NCBI GenBank assembly: GCA_028826165.1
Contig: JAPDFW010000020.1
Span: 1-64,000 of the forward strand
Source: Anaeramoeba ignava
Lineage: Eukaryota > Metamonada > Anaeramoebidae
DNA length: 64,000 nt
Reading direction: 5' to 3'
Positions 39,001 through 50,000 of this stretch are shown in pieces. The position numbers and the translations under genes were made by a program. Numbering within the stretch: position 1 is the first letter of the stretch; the number at the start of each line of letters is the position of its first letter. The notes beneath the pieces were generated by a model. That model was not told where the DNA came from. It did no database searches and was given only the letters and a program-made list of their open reading frames with translations.

Positions 39001-42000
39001 TTCTTCTTCAAAACACTCAATGGACTCGATTTTTTGGATCAATCTTGCAATCAGCTTTGTTCCTGAAGAAAATCTTGCAACTCTTGGAAGATACAATTAT
39101 TTGAAGGGGAAAATTTTTCAGAAACTTGCACTTCCAACAAACAAAATAAAATTCCCTTTGACAATTAGTCTTTCTTTCGATATGTGCCGCGAAAGAAAGT
39201 TCGGCGAGTTTATCCCCAAACAGGATCTTTCCGAAATGAAGTTCTTGTGTGTTGGCGATATTATTAATCAAGCAATTTTTTACTATCAAAAAGCTGCCAA
39301 TTATTTTAAAGCTTCTGGTGATGAAGTTAAGCTTAGTAAAATTTACACTAGGCTTTCGGAAACTATTTTGGAATATGTTTTCCCTCTTGTTTCTTTATTG
39401 GGTCATGATTTCAATGAAGTTGGAAAATTACCTTTGATGAGTGATCCTTTGGAAAATGAAATTATTGATTCTTCAAAAGAACGCAAAAAAACCACCTTTT
39501 CAGATCAAAATAATTTCCAATTTTTGATTCCTTTGCATGAGGAGTTTGAATACGATGATGATGATAATGATGATAATAATAATGCTAATAATGATGATAG
39601 TGATAGTGATAGTTATAGTGATGATAGTGATGATAGTGATATTATAAATGATATTAAAGATCTTAATAAAAATAAAAATAATAACTCAAAAGATCCAAAA
39701 AATCACAATCACAATCACAAACATAAACACAATCACAAACACAAGCACAAACATAAACATAAGCATAAGAATAAACACAAGAAAAAAAGCCATAAAAAAT
39801 CAACATCAGTAAATTCAAACAAAGTAAACAAACAACCAGTAAATTCAAAAGAAAAACAAAGATATGGACTAATTTCTTTGGAAGCTTTAGAAGAAGTGAT
39901 AGAATCATCGCTATCAACAGCATCAGCAATTTTGGATCCAATTTTAATTCTTCGCGGATACATGAATTTTGCTGAATTGAAATATTTACAAGCAAATTTT
40001 TCATTATCAAAAGTGTATTGGAACGAATCCAAAAACATGCTTTTCCAATTGTTTATGAATGGAATATCATGCATTGTTAAAGATCAAACATCGTATTCTT
40101 TCCTCCTGAAGATATTCAAAATTTTAAAGCGAATAACCGCGTTTTTATTTTGTTTGGATTCGGAAATCATTTTCAAAAATTTGATTGTGATCGACTCATT
40201 TATTCAAATGGAAATTGATTTGGATTATGTCAAAAAAAGAAAAGTGGATTCATTACAAGCAATATTTGGAGATAGTCACATCAAAAAAATTGACTCCAAA
40301 AGATCTTCCAAGCAAAAAAGAAACAAGAAAAAACAGAAAAGAAGAAGTTTTAAAGAAAGAGAAAAGATCAAGAGCAAGAACACCACTCCAATAAAACCCA
40401 ATTCGATGCTTGTTTCTAAATCATTCCAATCACCCAATCCAAACATGAAAAGCTTTTTAAGTGATTCTGAAATTTCCGAAATCACGCTTCCTTTGGATTA
40501 TTCGCTTTTGTGGAGAAAAAGTGTTAGATGTTTATTAACAAAAGAAATGAGAATGGAACTTTTCAATGAGAAAAACGATGAATCGCAAGAAAAGAATGAA
40601 AAGGATCAAAAAAATTCGAATCAAAATGAAGACCAAAAAAATTCTGTTTTTTCTTCAAATGATAAACATAACGGAAACAAAAAAATGAATAAAGCAGTTC
40701 AAGATAAAAACCAAGATAGTCGCCACACACATTTCGCAAACGATTTGTATTTATCCAATTCGAATTTGCAGAAATTCTCTCAAAATGATATTCCTCAACA
40801 ATCCCGAGCACTCAAAAATGTGGGGAAAACAAAATCTCAATCTGTTGATCTTCCTTATCATTTCCAAAAGGAAAATGATTTAACAGAAAAATTCATCTTA
40901 AAACAAAAGCAAGAGAATCCGCCAGAACAAATATGGAGTTGTCTTTATAAAATCTATCAAAATCACAAGAAATTTGTTGTTGGAAACATTTCGCAAAGAG
41001 AACTTAAGAATCACAACAATCAATTATTATTACAAATTGTGGATTTAGCAAATAAAGAAAGATCTCAAAATTCGTTATTAAATAGATGTCTTAGTCAAAG
41101 TGTCATTGAATTAGAAACAAATAATGAAAGAATAAGTAAAAATGGAAACGGAAAAATCAACAATAAAATTGACAATAAAATATGGTGTAATAATCCTGCT
41201 TTTTATTATAAATCATTAACAAAGATAAAAATTCAAGCAAAAAGATTGATCTATAAAATATTAGTTGGCGATATTTTGATCACATTTGTTCCTGAACACA
41301 AATCAAGACAAATACAATGTTTGGGTGGAAGTCGACAAACTGAGTTCAATGTAAATACTCAAACAAAAGGATTTGCTACAAATACAATTCGAAAAAGATC
41401 TTTAACTTGGAATCAAAAATTTGCACGTCATGATTCTGTTAATTTAAAAAATGGTTTAAATATTGAAATGAACAATGAAGATTTTCAAGATGATTTTTTT
41501 AAAGATGATGAAGTTGATAAAAGAGATGGTCTTAAACAAGTTTTTCAACTGAAAAATAATGAAGAAAATGAGCTTGTTATTTTAGACTCTTCAGAAAATG
41601 AAGATGGAATTAAAGATAAAATTAAAGATAAAATTAAAGATAAAAATGAAGATAAAACTGAAGATAAAACTGAAGATAAAACTGAAGATAATTTCGATGA
41701 TAAATTTAAAGATAAAACTGAAGATAAAAGTGATGATAAATTTGAAGATAATTTCGAAGATAAAATTAAAGATAAATTTAAAGATAAAAGTGATAGTGAT
41801 AGTAATATTGAAGATTTTTTAGATTTAGGAGAAAAATCTGATTCTTTTATATTTACAAATGAAAATTTAAATTTAAATTTAAATTCAAAAGAAAATTCCA
41901 AATTAGATTTAGATTTAGATTTAAATGAGAAAGAAAATGAAAAATTCAATTTAAATTTAAATTCAAATTCAAATCAAAAAGAAAAAGAAAAAGAAAAAGA

Positions 42001-43293
42001 AAATTTAAATTTAAATTCAAAAGAAAAAGAAAAAGAAAAAGAAAAAGAAAAAGAAAAAGAAAATTTAAATTCAAATCAAAATGAAAAATTCAATTTAAAT
42101 TCAAATCAAAATCAAAAAGAAAAATTTAAATTTAAATTCAAATCAGAAAGAAAAAGAAAATTTAAACTTAAATCAAAATCAAAATGAAAAATTCAATTTA
42201 AATTCAAATCAGAAAGAAAAAGAGAAATTCAATTTAAATTCAAACCAAAATCAAGTTTTAGATTTAAACAATGAAAATATTTTGATGGATATGATTTTAC
42301 CCCATCTTAACTTCAACGAAACAATCCTAACATTTCTAGAAACATTAATCATCAACGAAAATCACAAATACACAGGATTCGAAATGGATCTATTCCTATT
42401 AGATTACATGCTTCATCCAAAAGAATTTCTACCAATTCATCCAATAAAAGGAAAATCCAAATCAAAAAAAGAATCACAAAAACAAGAAGTCCAAAAAATG
42501 AATCTATTAGGATCAAAAAAGCCAAGCAAACAAGTAGAAATTGTAGATGATTATCCAATAGTTCTTGTTTGCAGCAAATGGCTCCAAGTTTTACCTTGGG
42601 AAGAACTATTTGAACAAAATACAGTTCGAAGTTTTTCGGGATTGAAATTCGCAAATTTGGAGCAAATTAGTAACGATGAAGAACTTGGAATGGTTGCTCA
42701 ACCTCATTATTTTACTTGTTATTCTTTACCAGAAATTTCGAAAAAATTCACGATCCAAAAAATTCGACAACAACAAAAATCCATTTATAAAGAATTAGTA
42801 TTTAATTTACATCATTCGGATAATCCAAATCTGAACGGAAAAGAATCACAAAATAAACCGCCTTTTCATTCTCCACTTGTTAAATATGGAACACCTAAAA
42901 AAACACTTGAAAAAATCACAAAATATTACATTTTTTGAAACAAGTAAAATTATGAAACATGAAGCAATATTAAGTCACTTAGTTGACCAATGTCTCCTAT
43001 CTAATGATTATCCAGTGTTTTTATTAACTATTCCTGATATTCTTGAATTATCTCCTCCTATTTATTATCTTTTTCAATCTAGATATGATTGTACTTTTAT
43101 TGTTTCAACTGAAGAAAAAATGAAGGATATTTGGAAGTTTCTTAGAATTTTTCATAAAAATTATTTGAAAATTGCTCACAAATCAAAATCTTATCTTACT
43201 CCTTATCAATTTTTACATTCTGCTGTTAACAAAATTCGACAAATGATTGATGGAATGATTTTTATTTTTTCTCCTATTTTAACTAATAATTGA
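33085..43293 (+). CDS. Large TPR-like protein with a possible CHAT/separase-like C-terminus, multi-exon
   Basis: Exons 33085-33286, 33559-33666, 34112-34254, 34810-35488, 35788-35907, 35988-36275, 37044-37473 and from 37617 onward follow GT-AG rules with matching phases. The protein has TPR-like helix pairs ([72 protein letters not shown]), an acidic Asp tract, a His-Lys repeat near 39700, and EDKTEDK and NLNLNS repeats. The C-terminal segment [20 protein letters not shown] resembles the strand and PWE motif that begins CHAT and separase protease folds, but I see no catalytic His-Cys pair, so it would be inactive. Reading frame shifts occur near 35200, 42115 and 42925, each by one extra base. 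The axonemal CFAP46-type proteins are an alternative. Gene structure is confident, function is not. Confidence 0.6.
33670..34085 (+). repeat. (AAAATT)n array in an intron of the TPR gene
   Basis: The intron between exons ending at 33666 and starting at 34112 is filled by AAAATT units with a few AAAATC. It ends TTCTAG. Confidence 0.85.
34275..34800 (+). repeat. (TTTATA)n array in an intron of the TPR gene
   Basis: Nearly pure TTTATA hexamers for about 500 bases between the exon ending at 34254 and the exon starting at 34810. This differs from the AAAATT array in the preceding intron. Confidence 0.9.
35489..35787 (+). repeat. (AAAATT)n array in a TPR-gene intron
   Basis: This intron is composed of AAAATT units with ATCC interruptions and ends AATTTAG. 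An apparent Lys-Ile frame runs into it from the exon and is not coding. Confidence 0.8.
36300..37040 (+). repeat. AATTCAATTCAAAATA minisatellite in a TPR-gene intron
   Basis: About 740 bases of AATTCAAAATAATTCAATTC-type repeats between the exon ending at 36275 and the exon starting at 37044. It contains the only undetermined base of the window, at 36712, which indicates that the array was hard to assemble. Confidence 0.9.
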
Positions 43294-43367
43294 ATTTTGT
43301 AATTTCAAAAAGAAAACGAAAAAGAAAACAAAATAATTTGTTTAATTCTTTAAAAAATAAAAAAGAA

Positions 43368-43399
<32 letters not shown>

Positions 43400-43856
43400 C
43401 AAAACAAAACAAAACAAAACAAAACAAAACAAAATAATTTGTTCCACTTTTTCATTTTTTGATTTTAACTAAATAAAAAATTTAATTTTGTTTTTGTTTG
43501 CTTTTTTTATTTCTTTTCCTATTAAAAAAAAAGCAAATAATTTTTCAAAAAAAAAAAAAAGATTTTCCAAATTAATTTTGAATTTGAATTTAAATTAATT
43601 TTGATTTTAAATTTAAATTTAAATTGATTTTGATTTTGATTTTGATTTTGATTTTGATTTTGATTTTGATTTTGATTTTGATTTTGATTTTGATTTTGAT
43701 TTTGATTTTGAATTTGAATTAATTTTTGATTTGAATTAATTTTGAAATTGATTTTGATTTTGATTTTGAATTTAAATTAATTTAATTTTGAATTTGATTT
43801 TGAATTTGAATTTGATTTTGATTTTGAATTTAAATTAATTTTGAAATTGATTTTTT
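43294..43856. repeat. Convergent spacer with (AAAAC)n and TTTTGA repeats
   Basis: The 563 bases between the convergent TPR and tail-anchored genes hold an (AAAAC)n run at 43373-43431, the motif GTTCCACTTTTT at 43441-43452, and a TTTTGA/TTTGAA array from about 43575 to 43855. No coding frame. The terminators of both genes must lie here. Confidence 0.8.
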
Positions 43857-46061
43857 TCATCTCTTGAAAATGAAAAAAAGATAAGCAAAAATCAATATGA
43901 AAATGGAAGCTTTAATCATCTTTCCTTTAAAAGAAGGAATTCTTCTCTTTTCAAAATAACCTTTTTTAATCTCAACAAAATTTGCATAAAGAGAATCTTT
44001 TGGAGTTTGAACAACATTTAAAAATCTTTCAAATTTAAAAATTTTCCAATCACTTTGAAGATTTTGAGGTTGTTGTTTTTGTTGTTGAGAATCAGAACTA
44101 AAAACTGAAGGTTGTTTACTAAAATCAACGACTTCTTGAATTGAACCTGAAAATTCACTGTATCTGAAATTGGAAGGAAGACGTAAAGAAATGAATAAAT
44201 GAGTGATTGGAAGATCAAAATTTGGGAAAAGAATTGATAATTTTCCTGACAATTCAATTTTTGTTTGTTCAGTAATAAAAATAAGTTCTACTTGATAACC
44301 AGAATCATCCGCATCTTTCTTCTCAAGCGGAATCATGATCTGGTTTTCATCATTCTTGACTGTTTTAACAGGTTTGCTGTTAAGTAAAGTGGACCATAAT
44401 TCGTATTTTTCATAAGGTATTTCCACATGAAGAAATTGTTTTTGAGTATTTTTGATTTTCAAGACACAATTGAATTTAATTGTTGATTCTGAATACGAGA
44501 CTATGTAATGAGCCTCGTCAATCACAGCAATAAGAACTTCTGTTTCTGAATGTTTTATAATATCCAACTTCAAATTAAAATCTGGAGCCAAAAATTTATA
44601 TGCAAATAAAATGGTTGTTTCTTTATCTGCGTTTTCTACTAGATTTGGTAGCTCACTAACATCTATTTTGGCTACGTTTGAAAGATTCATTTCGTTGATT
44701 TCAATGTTTGTTTTTGCAAATATTCCAATCCATCCTTTTTCTCGATCAATATTTTCATTTTTGAATCGAGGGATTTGTAATTGATAACTTGAAGATTCCA
44801 TTATTGTTTCTCCTTTGATAGTTAGTTTGTATTCTGAATCAACACTCATTTTGAGCCATACTTTCAATGTTTTTGTTTTATTTTGATTTTGATTCAAATT
44901 TTGATTTTCATTTTGATTTTCATTTAAATTTTGATTTTCATTTTGATTTTCATTTAAATTTAAATTTTGATTTTCATTTTGATTTTCATTTTGATTTTCA
45001 TTTAAATTTAAATTTTGATTTTCATTTAAATTTTGATTTTCATTTAAATTTTGATTTTCATTCGAATTTAAATCTTGATTTGATGCATCAATAATTTTCC
45101 ATTCCTGAATAAAATCACCATCAACACTTGAAACATTAAAGCTCTTTGGAAGCACAACACCAAATTCCGACCTAGTTCCATGCAAGATGGAGTACTTAAA
45201 AGCAAGCAAACTAGAAATAACACCTTCACCCAAAGAATGGGAAACAAATTGTTCGCAATTAACAATCAATTTTTTCTTTTCCCTTTCCTTTTCAGCCCTA
45301 GCGCGCTCACGTTCTCGTTCTCTCTCACGCTTGCGCTTTTCTCTTTCAAGCCGCTTCTGCTCCTTCTCTTGCTTCCTTCGTTCAATTTCTTCCTTGATTT
45401 TCATTTCTTCTTGTAATTCTTTTTCTTTTTCTTTTTTTTCTTCTTCATCTTGATCCTTATCAGTCCATGCTATATTCAATTTGGTAATCGTTGGCAACAA
45501 GCAGTTCAATTGAACCGCGTTCTCTGTATGTTTTAAAACCGGATCTATTGCGGAAAGCACGTTGATTTGTACGTCCTTTCCGGGAACTACAAACTCGACT
45601 TTATTTTCTTCTGTAATTGGAATTAATAAGTTAATTATTCTTGCTTTTTCACTAACATAACTAGTTTCGAAATTAAGAGTCAAAAAAAATTCTCCGTTTT
45701 GATCTGTAATAAAAACATATTTCCCATTATCAATTCCAATGAAACCCTTGCCGAGTTCTGGGCCTTTGAGGGTCGTGGATGTCAGTGCCACTGTTGTGCT
45801 CAATAATTCAATGCAAACCCATTGATTTTTACTTAAAATTTTGATTTCATAATTCACTTCGAATTCGGCCTTTTTCTTCAATGATTTCCCTTTGTATTCC
45901 GCTTTCTTGATTATCGTCGTTGTTCTTGTTGTTCGATCTTCTGCTAGTTTCATCAGTTCGAAAAATCCTTCGTTTGTAATTGTGATTATGTTATTTTCAC
46001 TTTGTTGGATTTGATTCACTATCGATTCAGAAATGTAAAGTGTTTTTTCTTCTTTTTGCAT
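43857..46061 (-). CDS. Predicted tail-anchored membrane protein, unknown family
   Basis: A single-exon gene of 734 residues with no N-terminal signal peptide and one hydrophobic segment at the very C-terminus (IKASIFILIFAYLFFIF, then Lys-Arg), the layout of a tail-anchored protein whose bulk faces the cytosol. The body alternates hydrophobic and polar residues in several stretches of beta-sandwich-like sequence (for example GFIGIDNGKYVFITDQNGEF and GWIGIFAKTNIEINEMNLSN), interrupted by a charged helix rich in Glu, Lys and Arg (about residues 205-265) and an Asn-Leu-Asn-Glu repeat (about 330-400). I do not recognise the family. The coding strand is clearly gene-like: base composition is richer in G and C than its surroundings. 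Confidence 0.75.
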   Translation of the reverse strand: MQKEEKTLYISESIVNQIQQSENNIITITNEGFFELMKLAEDRTTRTTTIIKKAEYKGKSLKKKAEFEVNYEIKILSKNQWVCIELLSTTVALTSTTLKGPELGKGFIGIDNGKYVFITDQNGEFFLTLNFETSYVSEKARIINLLIPITEENKVEFVVPGKDVQINVLSAIDPVLKHTENAVQLNCLLPTITKLNIAWTDKDQDEEEKKEKEKELQEEMKIKEEIERRKQEKEQKRLEREKRKRERERERERARAEKEREKKKLIVNCEQFVSHSLGEGVISSLLAFKYSILHGTRSEFGVVLPKSFNVSSVDGDFIQEWKIIDASNQDLNSNENQNLNENQNLNENQNLNLNENQNENQNENQNLNLNENQNENQNLNENQNENQNLNQNQNKTKTLKVWLKMSVDSEYKLTIKGETIMESSSYQLQIPRFKNENIDREKGWIGIFAKTNIEINEMNLSNVAKIDVSELPNLVENADKETTILFAYKFLAPDFNLKLDIIKHSETEVLIAVIDEAHYIVSYSESTIKFNCVLKIKNTQKQFLHVEIPYEKYELWSTLLNSKPVKTVKNDENQIMIPLEKKDADDSGYQVELIFITEQTKIELSGKLSILFPNFDLPITHLFISLRLPSNFRYSEFSGSIQEVVDFSKQPSVFSSDSQQQKQQPQNLQSDWKIFKFERFLNVVQTPKDSLYANFVEIKKGYFEKRRIPSFKGKMIKASIFILIFAYLFFIFKR

Positions 46062-46129
46062 TTGTTTTTTAAAAAAGAAAACTGAGGAAAATGAAAAAAA
46101 ATGAAAAAAAATGAAAAAAATGAAAAATG

Positions 46130-46975
46130 AAAAATTTAATTTTAAATCAAAATAATAAATGAAAAATTTATTTTAAATCAAAATAAATGGAATATTCATT
46201 TTAAATCAAAATAAAAAATGAAATATTTATTTTAAAACAAAATAAAAAGTGGAATATTTATTTTTAAATCAAAATAAAAAGTGGAATATTTATTTTTAAA
46301 TCAAAATAAAATGAAATATTTATTTCCTTAATTTCAATTTAAATCAAAATAAAATGAAATATTCAATTTAAATCAAAATGGAATATTTATTTTAAATCAA
46401 AATAAATAGTGAAATATTTATTTTTAAATCAAAATAAAAAATGAAATATTTATTTTAAATCAAAATAAAAAGTAAAATATTTATTTTAAATCAAAATAAA
46501 AAGTGAAATATTTATTTTTAAATCAAAATAAAAATGGAATATTTATTTTTAATCAAAATAAAAAGTGGAATATTTATTTTAAATCAAAATAATAAATGAA
46601 AAATTTATTTTTAAATCAAAATAATGAAAAATTTATTTTAAATCAAAATAAAAAATGAAATATTTATTTTAAATCAAAATAAAAAATGGAATATTTATTT
46701 TAAATCAAAATAAAAAATGAAAAATTTATTTTTAAATCAAAATAAAAAGTAAAATATTTATTTTAAATCAAAATAAAAAGTGGAATATTTATTTTAAATC
46801 AAAATAATGAAAAATGGGATATTTATTTTAAATAACAAAATAAAAAATGAAATATTTATTTTAAATAATAATAAAAAGTGGAATATTTATTTTTAATCAA
46901 AATAAAATAAAAAGTGGAATATTCATTTTAAAATCAAAATAAAAAATGAAATATTTATTTCCTTAATTAAATTTT
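46130..46975. repeat. 31-base minisatellite upstream of the tail-anchored gene
   Basis: About 27 imperfect copies of a unit near ATCAAAATAAAAAGTGGAATATTTATTTTAA (31 bases, shown here only as its core AAAGTGGAATATTTATTTT). Many copies carry AAGTGGAA, the motif also seen singly upstream of other genes in the window. It lies between the ATG at 46061 and the end of the ARM gene at 47037. Confidence 0.88.
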
Positions 46976-47036
46976 GGTTTTAATTGAGTTTATTTTTTTT
47001 AAAAAAAAGAAAGAAAAATTTTTTGTTTTTCTTTCA

Positions 47037-50000
47037 TCATTTTTCTTTCAAAATTTGGATTAAATTTTTTCCAATTCTTTGAATTGTTTGATCATGTGAA
47101 AATTTTGTTATCGCTTTTTCAATAAGTAAAATTTTTTTATTAGTATTTCTAATTTTTGGAAAATCTAATTAAAATTAAAATTAAAATTAAAATTAAAAAT
47201 TTAAAATTAAAAATTTTTTAATTATTATTTACCAGTTTTTGAAATTATATTAAATAAAGAACAACATGCATTTTCTTGAACATCTTGAGAATTCGGAAAA
47301 AGCTTCATTGATTTAATTACTGCTTGAATTCCTTTTAATCTAACAATTTTGATTCGATTTTCTATTTTCAATTAAAATTTTCAATTAAAATTTTCTTCTT
47401 GTTTTCTTAATATTTTTAAAAATAACCTTCATAAAAAGCTAAATTCCCTAAAGCAAGACATCCATAATTTTGAAGATCATGATTATTAGTATTACTAAGC
47501 ATGGCTTTAATTATTATTTCAATTCCTCCTAATGATCCAATTTTGATCCGATTTTCTTTTTAAAAATTTTTTCAATTAAAATTTTTTTCAATCCAAATTT
47601 TTTTCAATTAAAAATTTACCATCATTTCCAAAAGAAAGTATCCACAAAGATTCACAACCTTTTTCTGGAACATCCCTTATAAATGATAAATTTTTCATTG
47701 CTTGAATTATTGCTTCAATTCCTCTTAATTGTTGAATTTCAATTTTATTTTCTATTTTAAAAATTTTTTCAAAAAAATTATTTTCTATATTTGTTTCCCA
47801 ATTTTTTTTCTTTCCAATAAAAAATACTTTCATCAAATCCTGCAATTTGTGCTAAAGCACAACATCCTGAATATTGAACATTTGGATTGTATGAAAAATT
47901 ATTCATTGATTGAATTATTGGTTGAATTCCTCCTAAATTTCTAATCAATGTTTTGTTTTCTAATTTTGGATTTAATTTTGAATTTAATTTTTGAATTTTG
48001 AATTTTGAATTTAATTTTGAATTTAAATTTTGAATTTAATTTAATTTTGAATTTAATTTTGAATTTAATTTTGAATTTAATTTTGAATTTAATTTTGAAT
48101 TTAATTTTGAATTTAATTTTGAATTTAATTTTGAATTTAATTTTGAATTTAATTTTGAATTTAATTTTGAATTTAATTTTGAATTTTGAATTTTGAATTT
48201 TTGATCTAATTAACCTAAATTTGAAAATGATAAATTTCCTAAAGCTCGACCTCCAAAATATTGAATAGATTCATCATTTGGAAAATTAAATAATGTTTGA
48301 ACTAATGTTTCAATTCCATGCAAATTTCTAATTTCATTACCATTTTCTTTTTTGATTATTAAAGGAAAACAAAATCACAAATTGTTTTTGATTTGTATAA
48401 ATATAAATATAAATATAAATATAAATATAAATATAAATGTTTATTTAACTGTAATTAAGTGCAAGATTTAAAAAAGCTCCACAACCATGATATTGAATAC
48501 TTGGATCATTTGAGAAATTATTCATTGCTTTTATAATTGGCTCAATTCCTTTTAATTTTCTAACTATAGATTTATTTTCTTTTTTATTTTTATTATTTTT
48601 AATTTTATTATTTTTAATTTTAATTTTTATTTTTTTTGAAATAAAAGTCTACTTTCATTAACAACAATTCCCCATAAAGCATTTATTCCATGATCTTGAA
48701 TATCTTTATTATTTGGGAATTTATTCATTGCTTTAATCACTGGTTCAATCCCTTTTAATTTTCTAACAGTAACTTTGTTTTCTTTTTGTTTTTTAATTTT
48801 GTTTTTAATTTAGTTTCGTTTTTAATTTAAATTTTGATTTATTTACGATAATCAACATCAATATTCCCTATTGCTCTACATCCATTACGTTGAACATCTT
48901 CATCATTTGGGAAATTATTCATTGCTTTAATTATTGGTTCAATTCCTTCTAATTCTCTAATTAATATTTTGTTAGCTAAACAATATTTTTTATAAATTAA
49001 AAGAATTTATTTTTGTTATTTTTTTTTTGCAAAGAATATTTCGAATTTGTTTTCATTTTAACTACTTTTTTCAATTCCAATATTTCCTAAAGCTCTACAA
49101 CTATATTCTTGAATTGATTTATTTGCTGAGAAATTAGTCATTGCTTTAATTAATAATTCAATTCCTTTTGAATCTACAACTTTAGATCTATTTTCTGTTT
49201 CAATTTTTTTAGTTATATATTTATATTTATATATCTATATTTATATTTATATTTATACTTTTTCTTTCAGTAATTCTTGAAAGAGAACGACATCCATATT
49301 CTTGAATATTTATAAAATTAGAGAAATTTTCCATTGCTTTTGTTATTACTTCAATTCCTTTTAATTCAGATATTTTTTTGCGAAATTCTATTTTGAAAAA
49401 AAAAGAAAATGTTGAGAAAATTTTTAATTCAATTATAAATAAATATTTGAATCCATTTTTTTTTTCTTCATTAAAAAAAGCTTTTCTCTTTTGTAATTTT
49501 TGTTATAGATTTACGATTTAATAAAACTAAATCACCTAAAGCACTACAACCTTGTTCTTGAATCTTTTCAGAAACGGGGAATTTATTTAATATTTCAATT
49601 ATTAATTCCATTCCTTTTAATTCGAATATTTTTTGTCGATTTTCTGTTGTTTCATTATTAATAATAATATTTATATTAAGATTTATAATTATATTTATAT
49701 TTATATTAATATTAATATTTATTTTTGTTAAAGTACTATCTGAAAGATTTGCAAGATTTCCTAATGCAAAAATTCCATATTGTAAAAGTTCTTCATTATT
49801 TAAGAAATTTTTCATTGAATTTATGATTAAATCAATCCCTTTTAATTCTTCAATTACGATCTTATTGTCTAGATTATTTGATAGATAATTTTTATTTTTT
49901 GAAGAAAGAAGATTCATTTTTAATTTAATTTTTAATTCAATTTTAATTTTATTTTTATTTTTATTTTCTATATTTTATCTACTTTCATCTAAACCTAAAT

